From the NCBI GenBank assembly GCA_021018815.1, contig JAITYX010000048.1:3154501-3218500 (forward strand): a stretch of DNA of 64,000 nucleotides, in the 5' to 3' direction. The notes below the pieces were generated by a model that did not search any database, was not told where the DNA came from, and saw nothing but the letters and a program-made list of their open reading frames with translations. The translations under genes and the position numbers were made by a program. Source of the stretch: Talinum fruticosum (Eukaryota; Streptophyta; Magnoliopsida; Caryophyllales; Talinaceae). Positions 20,415-35,239 of this stretch are shown here, in pieces. Numbering within the stretch: position 1 is the first letter of the stretch; each line of letters begins with the position of its first letter.

Positions 20415-23314
20415 TGTAAGACCCGAAATTTCGGGTGTTTGCTTGCTAGTGAATTAGAATTTTTCCGAGTCGAATTAAAAACCCGAGAACCGAAGCCGAG
20501 CATGGGCTAGCTTATTGGGCCTATTGAAATTGAAGTTGGGCCCAATTAGAATGAAAAGAAAGGAAATGAGAAATGAAGAAGGATGAGTGGCATTAGAGGA
20601 GGATCCGGTAGATGATTAGAGCAAGGAGAAAGGGGTCCAATGGGAAATAGGCAAGCAAAGCCCATTAGGTGTGATGAGGAAAAGAAGAGAGAGAGTGGGA
20701 TTGAGACGTAGAAGGAAAGAAGCGAGGAAAGAAAAGAACGGGAAAGCGAAACAGGGGAAAACGAGAGAGGGAGCGAGAGGAAAGCGAGAGAGGGAAAGGG
20801 CGCGAGAGGCTGGTGGCCACCTGAACGGCAAGGCGCCGCTGCCGGTGGGCAAAGGAGAGCGAGAGCTCGGGAGGCCGAGCAAGGCTAAGGAAAAGGGGAA
20901 AAGCGAGAGACCGGGAGACAGAGACCACGAAGGGGAAGCGAACGCGAGGGCCGAGGAAGGCGATCGGTGAGCACGGAACCGCGGCCGACGGCCGGCGAGC
21001 GAGAGGAGGAAAACAGCGAGACCGGTTCGAGGCCGAGGGCAAGGAGAACGAGAGGCAGAGCAGAGAAACAGAGGAAAATGAGTTAGAGCCCGAGAGAGAG
21101 CGATTGTGGGAAGCAGAGAGCGAAAGAAGAAGGTTTGAGGGAGCAGGAGCTAGACTAGAAATCGAAAGGCGTAAGAAGAAGCAAACCCCAATCTGAAATT
21201 CAATCCTCCAAAATTGCAATTCTTAGAACCTCTAAGAATCTAAGGTGAGTAATCTAAATTCATCCTCTGAAATAAAATGAATTAGGTGGATTGAACTTGA
21301 ATTTGAAGTATGAAATTGGAAACCCTAAGTTAATTGAAGAAGCTAGAGGCCTAAATTCACGAATTAGCAACTCACGAATTGAAAAGCATGTTGCGAATTT
21401 GATGTCCGATTCATGAATTTAGTGATTATTGACCATCCTTAAGCATGATTATTGAACTATATATTGAGAATTTGATGAAAATAGCTTGAATAGGTTTAGT
21501 GAGAAAAATCAGAAAATTGAATTCATGATTTAGTGCAGATTTTTCGGTGAATAAAGTCTGCTGTCCGCATTATTGTGCTGTCATGTGTAGCTCAAAATTC
21601 TTGAAATTTTTACTGCAGCTACCTGATAATTTATGAGAATTTCCTATAAATTTTGGTATGTGTTGGATGAGTAGATTGGGAGATATGCAATTTTATGTGA
21701 CAATGTCCTGTTTTCGACAAAATCGGAACTAAATGAGCAAGCTGAATTAAGAACTGAAATTTAAGAAGCTATATGGCTAGAGTAAGAGATACTTGATGAT
21801 TAAGAAAAGTTATAGAACCATTAACCACTAATACGCGATAATACGCGGGCACGAAAACGATGAGTTCATTGATGGAAATCCTAGTTGGCATGTTTATGTG
21901 ATTATGTGTTTATCCTGAATTACATTGATTATGAATGGCATAAGCATGCGTATGTGAAATGAATTGATTGAGTTTGAGTTGAAACTTGCTTATGTGAATT
22001 GCTTGTTTTGAAGAAGTTACGCATGAACGTATCGAGCATGAATTATATGAATTAAGTATATCTTATGTATAAGTAATAAGAAGTAATAAGAAGATAAGAG
22101 ACATAAAGAACTAAAGAAGGGAGAAAGGATTGTGTTATTGATCTAAGACCCCACGAATTAAAGAACCCTCTGAAACTATGACCATAGAAGTGTCTGTCAA
22201 CCCGAAGCCACGAATTATTTTGCTTCTACAAATTATTGACGGTATGCGTCCTTCGGGGAAGAGAGGCTGCCTCGAGGCCACGAATTATTTTGCCTTGAGG
22301 CCACGAATTATATGCCTCCGTGAACCGAGGCCACGAATTATTTTGGCTCTAAGAACTGGGTCTTTAGAGCAGAGTATAAATTTTCTTTCCATTTGAAACT
22401 AAGAAAACTTAAAAGAATTACGATATGAAGAATCGAATGATCATGCATGATGAACAAGAAAGAACCAATGATTTATGAAATGCATGATTGAACTCAAGAA
22501 AAAGAATAAGAGGAAGAACGAATCCTGTTTTCATGAGAAATGAATGCGATAAGAACTAAGATATGATTTACGTGACGAATAATTTACATGATAAATGATT
22601 CCGTGACTTACTTGCGTAGAAAGATGAATGAATTATGTTTGATTGAATTCATAAGTAAGTGATGTCATTATGTTTCTCGGCAAGTTGGTAAGTTTAGAAT
22701 CTCACATGTCGTAAGCATGTATGATCCGAATCGCATGTTATGAATGAATTGTGAACTTACGTGTGGTTGTTAATGAATTAATGTGCAAAGTGAAACCGGG
22801 GTTGGGTTTGGATTATTCACTCGGGCTAGTGAGCTCATGACCCCACCAACATTTCAAGTACGAAGTTAAGACTCGCGAGAGTTGCCTTTGGCTTTCGAAA
22901 TAGCAGTTGGATAGGAGATGCCGGTCTTACTTGCATGTTTATTTTCTTTTGTTTGTAAGGATGTTGTAAAGATCGGTTGTATTTGAACTTAAGTTTTGAC
23001 CATGAATGTAAAAGCCCTATGTGAATACTCCGAGCGTGTGGCTCGTTGAGTTGTGTTGTGATACTCCGAGCGTGTGGCTCGTTGAGTTTAAGATTGTGTT
23101 TCGTGTAGGGTCAAGGCTTTAAGCCTATGGGATTAACCATATTACGGAGGAAACTCGCCAAAATTTCGGAAAAACTTTTGAAAACCTAGAATTACGCTTC
23201 CGCCAATCCAAGAAAGGGTTATTAACCCTAAGTTGAGATCTTAAGCGGCCTTACGGGTTCCTCTCGGGGAACCCCGGCATGTAATACTCCTAGGGTGGGT
23301 CTAAGGGTGTTACA
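20415..23314. mobile_element. Long solo LTR (Ty3/gypsy, Tekay/Del-like)
   Basis: Runs from TGTAAGACCCGAAATTTCGG to GGTCTAAGGGTGTTACA, 2,900 bp, with no internal coding region. Flanking five bases are CTTAG and CTTAA, a 4-of-5 target duplication. The long size, TGTAA...TTACA ends and internal short repeats fit LTRs of Tekay/Del chromoviruses. A GA-rich block (20,670-21,130) produces long meaningless ORFs on both strands. It is most simply the product of LTR-LTR recombination. Confidence 0.75.
22195..22345 (+). repeat. Short interspersed repeats inside solo LTR
   Basis: GCCACGAATTATTTTG-type words occur four times within 150 bp with variable spacers. A second pair, ATACTCCGAGCGTGTGGCTC, appears at 23,021 and 23,061. 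Clustered micro-repeats of this kind are common in long chromovirus LTRs. Confidence 0.8.
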
Positions 23315-23319
23315 CTTAA

Positions 23320-24400
23320 CTTTCAGCATTAAGCCAATACTCCATTGATTCTTTTTGAATTATTCATTGTAACATCTTGCTTTATCAATTAATGATCGGA
23401 TTAAAATAGCTACTAAACTTTTTTTTGGGGGGTTTGTTGAAGTTGCAAAGAGCAGTATAATATATAAGGGATCAAACCCGATACTTAATATACTCAAAGC
23501 CTCAATTTTAACGATAAGACCTCATTAATTAGTCACTAAACCATACGAAGGCACGAGGTTGAAATTGCAAGCTGGATAGCAGTAATGTGGTGGCTTGATA
23601 AAGGCAGTATTGTTTGTTTCTTGGTAGTTTTAATTTAGGTATTTATTACGCGATCTTATTTATACTCTTAGCCAATTTTACTTTAATAATCGGAAAAAAA
23701 AATCTATACGAAGAAAAGAACTCCTTAACAAGCAGGATATAAATGTGCCTTGACTTTAGACCTGGCTTACTACTCACAAACTATAATCTACCATATTTTT
23801 GTAAGAAATCAAGTTCTATTATTTTGTTAAAAAAAATTTTCAAATTTGATGAGTTTGAGGACAAAAATGTCAACAAGTTATCAAATTTTTTTCTCAATGT
23901 GGGCCTCAGTTTTTTTAACCTTTATGTCACTATGGTAGTAAATTGGGAAAAATATACCATTAAGTAGTGTTGATAAAAGTTTGGGTTCGGATTAGATAAG
24001 TAGATCATCAAACAATTCTTTGTCCGATACTTGATTTTTTCGGAAAGACAATTCGGATAAGTCTAAATTTGAGTTAAAATCGAGTTCGAACTATAGAAAT
24101 AAGAAAATCATTTATCTGCATTTAAAATTCAGACAAAAAAATTATAATTGGATTTGATTTTTCGAGTCGGATAAATTCGGATAATTAAGTCTTACAAAAA
24201 TTTACTAACACTAACATTGAGTTATTTAGTATTTTTTCGATCTCTCACTGAGTTATTAGCATTTTTCCCCCAGTTAGCCATCCACAATAACAAGTTGCAG
24301 AGCCACTTGGTGGTAAATTGGACAAAAAAATACTGTATGATAGCATTAAAAAGAACAAATGACTTTGTAGTAGATTGAAAAAAATTAACAATTTGATAAT
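23320..24400. other. Intergenic, no gene seen
   Basis: AT-rich. 23,460-23,560 contains a GATCAAACCCGATACTTAAT stretch resembling decayed SINE tails; a similar one precedes the solo LTR at 20,385. 23,960-24,180 has several short TTCGGATAA-type repeats. Confidence 0.5.
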
Positions 24401-24403
24401 ATT

Positions 24404-24464
24404 GCTGCAGCCAGGAGTCGAACCTGGAATCTTCATCAAGATTTGCCAACTGTGCTACTGCAGC
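24404..24464 (-). ncRNA. Short tRNA-like sequence, copy 1
   Basis: On the minus strand it has a perfect 7-bp acceptor stem (GCTGCAG/CTGCAGC), an A box (TAGCACAGTTGGC), a B box in a perfect T arm (CCAGG TTCGACT CCTGG), and a hairpin AATCT...AGATT where the anticodon arm should be. Total length is 61 nt, about ten short of a tRNA, and the D stem does not close. I cannot match it to a known plant tRNA. It is likely a tRNA-derived repeat with relatives at 55.6, 55.7 and 56.5 kb. Confidence 0.55.
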
Positions 24465-25094
24465 TTCGTGTGCATACATCCCGCAGAAATTTATTTATAT
24501 AAATTGCGTGTGCGATAAACCAAAAGAAAAAAATATATAGATTTCGCATAAGTAGGACTTGGAAATTTGAATCCTATATTTTTGTGGTCTATAAATTTAA
24601 TGTTTGAAATCTTCGGCTCTTAATTTTTTTACGTTGATTGTCAAAAAGTTTCATTATTTGAATCTTTCCATACTCTACAAAAACGGGATGCATATTAGAT
24701 GTTTTTATTCTAATTTTAAAAAATTTTAAAATTTTCAACCATCAAATTGAAGGATTATAAGACTACAACTCTGTCCATCTCGACTTATGAAATTTCAGAA
24801 ATCTAATGCTAAGGTCAAAACTTGGTAAATATTCAACATCGAATAGTCAAACCCAACTCGGTTTGATCTCAGTAAAAGTCCAAATGAGTCACATCAAGTT
24901 TGGACTTAGGTTGATAACACTCTAACTATAATGTAACATATTTCGTTAAGAATTAATTTCGGGTGCTTTATACGATAATTAATATTTGAATTTGATCCTT
25001 GAAGATTACAATGAATTACTGATTAGTTTAGAGAATATTAATAGTATTTACGGAATTAGAGTTTGTTGATAAATGTTTAAATTTTTCGGTTGGG

Positions 25095-25200
25095 TTTAAA
25101 AATTCCACTTTTAATCTCAGCCATTGAATCAAAATTCAATGGTTGAGATTAAAAGTGTTCACCTAATGGGTGAGCTCACCTAAAGGGAACTACAAGTGAG
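25095..25200. repeat. Double-palindrome transposon end, copy 1
   Basis: CTTTTAATCTCAGCCATTGAA and its inverted copy (CAATGGTTGAGATTAAAAG) form a near-perfect hairpin. CTCACCTAATGGGTGAGCTC then follows. The same arrangement is at 31,708-31,800. It looks like the conserved end of an unidentified transposon family. Confidence 0.65.
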
Positions 25201-25239
25201 AGCAAAATAAGTGAGTTGGAGTCATTTATTTGATCAAGT

Positions 25240-25421
25240 GCTCCCGATCAAATCGACATTCTCCCACCTAAGCAATGCAATACGAAAGGAAGTGGTAAAC
25301 GAATTAAAGGTGGAAAAGAGAAAGCAGTGGAGCAACAAGCCAAGAGGTTAAGACTTTTGTAAAACTTGTGGACAACAAGCCTACCACGACAATCGAAATT
25401 GTCCTTCAAAGAACTTATAAA
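25240..25421 (+). pseudogene. FAR1-related / MULE transposase C-terminal remnant
   Basis: ILPPKQCNTKGSGKRIKGG and KEKAVEQQAKRLRL match the C-terminal region of FAR1-related proteins, which derive from Mutator-like transposases. The zinc knuckle CKTCGQQAYHDNRNCPSK follows in the next frame, so a one-base insertion in a T run near 25,355-25,358 breaks the gene. No upstream MULE catalytic domain was found. FAR1-related proteins act in the nucleus in light signalling; this fragment cannot be functional. Confidence 0.7.
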
Positions 25422-25838
25422 GGTAAAAATTTCTTATATTATTTGTATTTGGAATAGCTTTGTCATGGTCTAATTGTAGTATTTTATTTTATTTTATTTT
25501 ATATTTTTGAGGTGGAAGATGTTGGATAATACGTGGAAGTGGAATTTTCAAGTGAGAACATGCTTTGAAGATGTTGGACAAAACGTGGAAGTGCATCTTT
25601 CAAGTGGGAACAAGCTTATGTGATTCGATTTTACATTTGATTTAATTTTGTTGTTGTTTTGTAGTAGGAACATGCTTGTCTTAGCTTTTGAAACATCTTC
25701 GTAAAAGGTTAATGTCTGTCAAATTGACTTGTATTCCCCTTGGTTGGTGATAATTAATGGAAGAGGTTGAAGTCTTTGTTATTGAATTTTCCTTGTACCT
25801 CTCAAGTTTATTTGGATTTGTATGCATATGGGAATCAT

Positions 25839-27345
25839 GTCCGACAAAATAAAAATTCTGCTGAAAATTAGGAACTCATTATGCTGAAATCGGAACTCTT
25901 ACTTTTACTACTCTTTCCTCTATGATATAACCTTCTAACTTCATTTTTAGGCGTGCACTGTAGCCCTAGTTGCTCAAAAATAAACTTCGTTCAACTTTTA
26001 TGCGCATGTCTTGCTAGCAACGGCATTTGTTCTATCCTACACTGAACTTGCTAGCAACAGCACTTATTCGGTCAATTGGAGGGCATATTCATCATAAGAT
26101 GTGTAAAATATAACTAAAAACTAGGTTAAATATTACATACTAATAAATGGAAAAAATGTCCGAAAAATAAAAAATTCTGCTGAAAATTAAGAACTCATTA
26201 TGCTGAAATCGGAACTCTTACTTTTACTACTCTTTCGTCTATAATATAACCTTCTAACTTCATTTTTAGGCGTGCTCGTAGCCCTGGCTGCTCAAAAATA
26301 AACTTCGTTCAACTTTTACGCGCATGTCTTGCTAGCAACGGCACTTGTTCTATCCTACACTGAACTTGCTAGCAACGGCACTTATTCGGTCAATTGGAGG
26401 GCATATCCAACATAAGATGTGTAAAATATAACTAAAAACTAGGTTAAATATTACATACCAATAAATGGAAAAAATGTCTGAAAAATAAAAAATTCTGCTG
26501 AAAATTAGGAACTCATTATGCTGAAATCGGAACTCTTGCTTTTACTACCCTTTCGTCTATAATATAACCTTCTAACTTCATTTTTAGGCGTGCCTGTAGC
26601 CCTGGCTGCTCAAAAATAAACTTCATTCAACTTTTACGCGCATGTCTTGCTAGCAACGACACTTGTTCTATCCTACACTTAACTTGCTAGCAACGGCATT
26701 TATTCGGTCAATTGGAGGGCATATCCATCATAAGATGTGTAAAATATAACTAAAAACTAGGTTAAATATTACATACCAATAAATGGAAAAAATGTTTGAA
26801 AAATAAAAATTCTGCTGAAAATTAGGAACTCATTATGCTAAAATCGGAACTCTTGCTTTTACTACTCTTTCGTCTATAATATAACCTTCTAACTTCATTT
26901 TTAGGCATGCCTGTAGCCCTGGCTGCTCAAAAATAATCTTCCTTCAACTTTTACACGCATGTCTTGCTAGCAACGGCAATTGTTCTATCCTACACTGAAC
27001 TTGCTAGCAACGGCACTTATTCGGTCAATTGGAGGGCATATCCATCGTAAGATGTGTAAAATATAACTAAAAACTAGGTTAAATATTACATACCAATAAA
27101 TGGAAAAAATGTTTGAAAAATAAAAAATTCTGCTGAAAATTAGGAACTCATTATGCTAAAATCGGAACTCTTGCTTTTACTACTCTTTCGTCTATAATAT
27201 AACCTTCTAACTTCATTTTTAGGCGTGCCTGTAGCCCTGGCTGCTCAAAAATAATCTTCCTTCAACTTTTACGCGCATGTCTTGCTAACAACGGCACTTG
27301 TTCTATCCTACACTAAACTTGCTAGCAACTCGCACTTATTCGGTC
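25839..27345 (+). repeat. 318-bp tandem array, about 4.7 units
   Basis: Units begin at about 25,839, 26,157, 26,476, 26,794 and 27,111 (spacing 317-319) and are about 95% alike by eye. Each unit carries TTGCTAGCAACGGCACTTGT and a second TTGCTAGCAACGGCACTTAT about 45 bases on, and ends with TACATACCAATAAATGG. The last unit stops at ATTCGGTCAA. No open frame persists through the units. It could be a local satellite seed or the internal repeats of a transposon. Confidence 0.9.
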
Positions 27346-27377
27346 AACTTTTATGCATGTTTCTAGTTTTGTTTTCA

Positions 27378-27446
27378 GCCTATGTGGGATTTGAACCCAC
27401 ATCTTTGTGTAATAACACAAATGCTCTACCAATTGAGCTAATAGGC
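27378..27446 (-). ncRNA. tRNA-like sequence with abnormal anticodon loop
   Basis: On the minus strand it shows GCCTAT/ATAGGC acceptor pairing (6 bp; the outermost pair mismatches), a clean D arm GCTC AATTGGTA GAGC, and a T arm GTGGG TTCAAAT CCCAC. The anticodon hairpin TTTGT...ACAAA encloses eight bases rather than seven, so no anticodon can be assigned. It is a tRNA pseudogene or SINE head, placed just after the 318-bp array. Confidence 0.6.
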
Positions 27447-27514
27447 GTCCAAGGTTTCATAAACATGTGTGTTAAATGTAAAAGCAAGAGAGTTGCAACA
27501 ACCGTGTGGGGGGT

Positions 27515-27760
27515 GGGGGCAGCAGTAGGCATCTTTTCTCAGCATCTTTTCTCATCCGAATAAGAGTATATTTACTTAGTGAAGACAACTTCATTTTGCC
27601 TTTTCATGTGCTGTGTGTGTTAGGGGGAGCAGTAGGCATCTTTTCTCAGCATCTTTTCTCATCTCGAATAAGAGTATATTTACTTAGTGAAGACAACTTA
27701 ATTTTGCCTTTTCATGTGCTGTGTGGGGGCAGCGAGTAGGCATCTTTTCTCAGCATTGAG
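27515..27760 (+). repeat. About 105-bp tandem repeat, 2.3 units
   Basis: GTAGGCATCTTTTCTCAGCA recurs at about 27,525, 27,632 and 27,736. Between them the block AATAAGAGTATATTTACTTA and CCTTTTCATGTGCTGTGTG is repeated. Within each unit CATCTTTTCTCA is itself doubled. Confidence 0.85.
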
Positions 27761-27947
27761 AGATTGCAAAAACAAAGCTAGCCATTGAACCTAATTTGCA
27801 GGTCACATGTAATTAGTAAGAGATGCCTTAAAGACCATTGGATACTTGCATATATTCCGATACAGGAAGTAGAAAAATATATGGGCATTAATGTGATTAT
27901 TTACGCACCCAAATATAGCTACAATTCATGAATCCTATATTCAATTT

Positions 27948-30705
27948 TGTAACAACCCGACCCTAAATCACATTATTTATTTTAAATCACATTATTTGTT
28001 TTATTAATTACACAATTTATATAATTGAGCGCGTGCACTTCAATTCGATATTTTGTATTTACATTATCCCTATACATGTGTTATGCAGCTAAGGCGACGA
28101 AGTGGTCCTAATAAAAATCTCATAATGAGATTTTAATTTGTGAACATCATTATTAAAACAAAATTAAAAGTAACGGAAATAACAAATAAATAAATAAATA
28201 CACAAAAATAAACATAAAAATAAAATAAAATAAAATAGAAAAATAATAATAATCATTAAGTAGATTTTTCTCGGAAAAATCCAGAGTCATCTGGAACTGA
28301 AAAAAAAAAAAAAAAAAAGAGAGAGGCGGTTAAGATCAATTAATCGGGCAATGCAAATTAAACCCCCTCAGCTGCTCTGCTATTCCCATTCCTCCCTTCC
28401 TCCCCTGCTCCCCTGGTTCCCTTCTTCACCTCCTCTCGCCTCTCGCTCTGCTCGCTGCTGCCTTCTACTTCGGCCACCGGCCGCCACCCACGCCGGCCGA
28501 AGCCGGCGCTAGGCGCTGCCCGACAGGAGCCGGCTCGCCCGCTCGCACGGTGTCTCTCTCTCTCGCTCCCTCGCGTTCCTCTGCCTCTCCCCTGTCGTTG
28601 CTCTGCCTCTCCAAGCCCCGGTCACGCCGGTTCCGGCGACCAGGTACCGCTAACGCTAGACGAAAGCCGGCGCTAGCACCGGCCGAGGCCACCGGCCTCC
28701 CCTCTCACGCTATCGCTCTCGCCTCCCTCGCGTGCTCTGTCTCCCCATCTGCCTCCACCTCTGCCGCGGGCCACCTGTCGACCACCCACAAGTAGCAACG
28801 GCTGCCGGAGCCAGCCGCCGTCCCCTGCTCAATGGTCGCCGGGCAGCCGCCACGCACCACCACGCCCTGCTCTTGCTCCCGGCTTCTAGCTCCGTGAATT
28901 TGAAGGTAAAACCTCAAACCCTAAATTACTACAGTTTGTCATTTACTCGGTTCTTGTAGTTGTGAAATTGAATTATCGGATTTATAGACATGTTTGTGTA
29001 GTGAACTTAAAGACTAATTTGGGGAAAATTCGAATTGGCGTGAAGAATTTAGGTTTGGTGTTGTGGCAAATTGAGGGTACGAATGTGAATAAATGTGATT
29101 CCTTTTGGGAAATTATGAATTAACGAATGGGATTGAGGAGGCTTTATTAGCAAAGGGAACAATTGGGTGGAACTATTACATTTTGGAAATAAATTGAGCA
29201 AACGAAGGAGAAGGTGTGCGTAGAAGTTGAAATTGATAATGTACAAGTGTACAGGCATAGAAAATAATTGAGCATTAGGTTTGCCTAATTGCGATTGTGA
29301 ATGTGAATGTGAATGTTATTGTGAGAATAAGGCTCACGACCTTAAGTTGGTATATGAATGAAATTTTGAGCAATTTGGGTAATTATAAGGCCTACCTATG
29401 GAAAGGCATCGGTAGATTAAATAATCGCTTAACTATGGGCTTTGAGTGCAAAGAAGGGAGAAGTGAGGAAGGAATTAAAAATAAGTGTTTGGGCATGCAT
29501 ATATATAGACACCATTTTCAATCCAAGTCAGCTAGCAAATCAAATAACACCAACATCATTGGATATTTAGATAGACTAATCAACTTCTTTAATCAATATA
29601 AATTGTATTCAATAAACGCAGTAAAGCTAAGTAATACAAACATTAGTTTAATCGATTTTCATACGAACATAAGAAATGAAATACATTACTAAAGCTTATA
29701 AAAATTCAAGCATTAAAATTCAAGAAAACATTATTAACCCTAGAGATCCATTTTAAACAGAGCTGAGGCCACTTCCGTTGCCGAACAGTCGCTGACTCAA
29801 ATCTCTACAAAAGGGGAGAAACAAATATTTTCAATTCAGGTACGTTCATTGCCTGTACCTTTCGAAAATTCACATGTTTCATCAAATCTCAACATTTCTC
29901 GTATATACAAATAACAATGAATCATTTACAAGGCAAGTTTTGCCACCTAATTAAGTGGTCCCCGCCCAATTATCAATTACCAAGGGCTTAGGCCCGCTAA
30001 TTATACCAGCGCGGCGTCAACTCGGGTTATCGATCGGCCGGGGGTGACACCTGTTCAACGATCGTATCAATTACCAAGGGGTTCCACTTCCGGATAATAA
30101 CCGGCAAGCAATTTTACTTATATTCTCTCCCCCGATTTCAAACTAAAATGAATTGAAATGCGCGCGCTCAATCAATATATTCTTCAAAGTTATTTTACAG
30201 GTAAAGGAATGTTCGTACTGAGTTTCGACTCACTTTTCCAAATATTTTATTGTTTTTGTTTTAGGAAGAAGCACTGGCGAACAATCAACCATTTATTAAG
30301 TCCGACGCAGGCAAACCCTAGCCAGCCTCGTGGCATTCGCAAACCTGAAGGTACATAGACGCTCACAGTGATTTTACCTTCAACCAGGGTTAGGTATGAC
30401 CTTGGGAATTGTTGTACATTATCTTGTGGATTAGACAAAAGTCTAGGTTGTATAAATATTGCATTGCTAAACCCGTAAACTGTATTTTGGGATGACATAG
30501 CTACTTGGGTATTAAGTAGTTACTCCTAATAGCATTTTTGAAAAAAGAACCGTGGATGCCCAAACCGTATTTCATTTTATTTCAATTATTTAGCCTTGTC
30601 TTTTTTGGACGGCGGTAACGCCTTCGATTATTACCTTCCGCTGCGACATTACGTATTAGTCCCTAATGAAGGGATTATTAAGTAATGGTGATTGGAGGCG
30701 TTACA
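27948..30705. mobile_element. Long solo LTR with perfect AATTT duplication
   Basis: Runs from TGTAACAACCCGACCC to GGAGGCGTTACA, 2,758 bp, flanked by AATTT at 27,943-27,947 and 30,706-30,710. There is no internal coding region. A GC-rich, CT-rich block (28,370-28,900) gives long spurious ORFs in several frames. It has the same general architecture as 20,415-23,314 but a different sequence, so it is a second family of chromovirus-like LTR. Confidence 0.85.
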
Positions 30706-30709
30706 AATT

Positions 30710-31180
30710 TGATGGGTCGAGATCGTTGTACATTAGCTAATTCTAATGAAGTGAGGCACACCAAATCAACCAAGCCACGGCAACAAAGCCTGGCAACAAA
30801 AGATCGTTGTACATTAACTACAATTCATGAATCCTATATTCCATCCATAATGGTTTGTGCTTGTAACACTGGCCGTCCAATCAACCAAGCCAGGCAACAA
30901 AGGATCGAGTAAATTCACATAGGATAGCCAGATCTACATCGGTTGATGTTTACAACTTATGAGATGTAAAGCCAAGAGAAATGTAAATTGCAGAAAGCAA
31001 CCTCCATGTTTGCAAGCGAAGTTCAAATGATTTCGAACAAAGCACACCAAATCTACAGACAATTTCAGATCCAACTCCATTCAATCAACCATTACAAAAC
31101 CAATTTCGAGTTAATTTTAACCCCAAAACATTGTTACAAACCAACATTAATCAACCCGGAAAATACACAAGAAAAAAATA
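30710..31180. other. Intergenic with short local duplications
   Basis: AGATCGTTGTACATTA occurs twice (30,720 and 30,802). TACAATTCATGAATCCTATA at about 30,820 repeats 27,920, on the other side of the solo LTR. No gene was seen. Confidence 0.5.
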
Positions 31181-31224
31181 GTGGATACCGCAATTTTCTC
31201 TTCCCCAATTCGATTTTGAGCGCC

Positions 31225-31640
31225 ACCAAAGTGAGAGAGAGAGAGAGTGAGCACGGGTATTGGACGCCGGCGGTCAGCAACGAGAGAAAGAGAGCGAGGT
31301 CGGGCATTGGACGCCGACGGTGAGCAACGAGAGAGAGAGCGAGGTCGGGTATTGGCGCCGGCGGTGAGCAACGAGAGAGAGAGAGCGAAGGGGCTCGAGG
31401 GGTTAGCGACGACAGAGAGAGAGATGGGGGTCACCGACGATTGAGAAATCCCACCGGCGTCAGCAACAACGAGAGAGAGGGAAGGGACTCGGGGTCGGCG
31501 ACTAGAGCAACGAGAGAGAGGGCCACGACGTTCAACCGAAGCAGCGACAAAGAGGAAGGAGGGCATTAAGAGAGAGGATAGCGGCCGGAGGTAGGGACTC
31601 GGGGTCTGCAGATGCGAGAGAGAGCGCTTGGGAGGGTTGG
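31225..31640. repeat. GA-rich imperfect repeats
   Basis: Three to four units of about 55 bp built from GAGCAACGAGAGAGAG, GCGAGGTCGGG and GGCGCCGGCGG. Long ORFs on both strands across this block are repeat artefacts. It probably belongs to the transposon whose palindromic end follows at 31,708. Confidence 0.7.
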
Positions 31641-31699
31641 AGAGGATGGAAAATGACGATGATTTTCCAGTCCTCCCCCTCCCAGGAAAAAAAAAATTT

Positions 31700-34416
<2,717 letters not shown>

Positions 34417-34445
34417 CTAGTTTTTAATCCATGGTAATGCACAGA
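34417..34445 (-). mobile_element. Possible decayed Helitron 3' end
   Basis: On the minus strand it reads CTGTGCATTACCATGGATT and then AAAAACTAG/T. This resembles the hairpin plus CTAG terminus of plant Helitrons, with mismatches in the stem. The 5' end was not located. Confidence 0.3.
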
Positions 34446-34449
34446 GTAT

Positions 34450-35138
34450 GTTTATAATATTTGTCTAAAAATTATATGACGTATATTATATTATATTTTT
34501 TTCTAATCTTTTTTAAAAAAATTCTATTAGTTTGATCACAGAAAATAATATAGTTTAATAGTTAGTTATATACATCTTGACCATCAAAAAGTAATATAAT
34601 TTAATTTTGAGTTACATGTAAAATGAGTGAGCTTAATTTTTTTAATTTAAAAATTATTTTTAATAAGATATAATTATCTTTAAAAATAATATTATAGTTC
34701 AAAAAGAATTTTTTACTAATACTATAAAATTTTAAATTATTAGATTAGATTATATAATAATTATATAACAACACTGTTATATTACTATTTTATAATAAAT
34801 TTTAATTTTAATTTATTTTATATTGGTTAAATAATAGTTATTTATTTCTATTAATACAAACTATTAATTTTTTAACATTATATTTGTATTAGTAATAATC
34901 CATAAACACTCCATTTAAAGAAAAGAGAGGAAAAATATCAACTAATGAATGTAACATTTAATAGCAACTTGTGAAACAATCTCAAAACCCAATATTCATA
35001 TTTGAAAATAGAAAATTATATATTGTGTTATACATTTTTTTCTAAATTCATAGTGCATGTATTAATTTTTGAAGATACACAATAAATAGACTTCATGTAC
35101 AATATATAATATTTCTTAGTTAAATACTAATCAAACCG
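34450..35138. other. AT-rich intergenic, no gene seen
   Basis: Low-complexity AT-rich DNA without ORFs above noise or clear terminal repeats. Confidence 0.5.
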
Positions 35139-35233
35139 TTGGACTTTCCGACATTTAAAAAAACATATCATCGGTTCTCGGCGGATTACCCGTCAAACTA
35201 TTTCCATCGCTATTTTAATAAATTTTTGTAGTG
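35139..35233. mobile_element. CACTA right-end remnant
   Basis: Ends CCATCGCTATTTTAATAAAT then TTTTGTAGTG at 35,233, like the right end of the 275-bp element at 16,531-16,805, with CGGTTCTCGGCGG-type subterminal words. No matching CACTAC left end was found upstream. Confidence 0.5.
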
Positions 35234-35239
35234 GTACAA

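Noticed and set aside
20616..21219. Long ORFs on both strands (up to 184 codons)
   Set aside because: Low-complexity GA-rich block inside a solo LTR; open frames on both strands reflect base composition.
22195..22345. Regularly recurring GCCACGAATTATTTTG words, superficially CRISPR-like
   Set aside because: Only four short copies with unequal spacing in a plant LTR; micro-repeats of a retrotransposon LTR explain them.
28465..28959. Overlapping Ala/Ser/Pro-rich ORFs
   Set aside because: GC-rich, CT-rich part of the second solo LTR; no domain in any frame.
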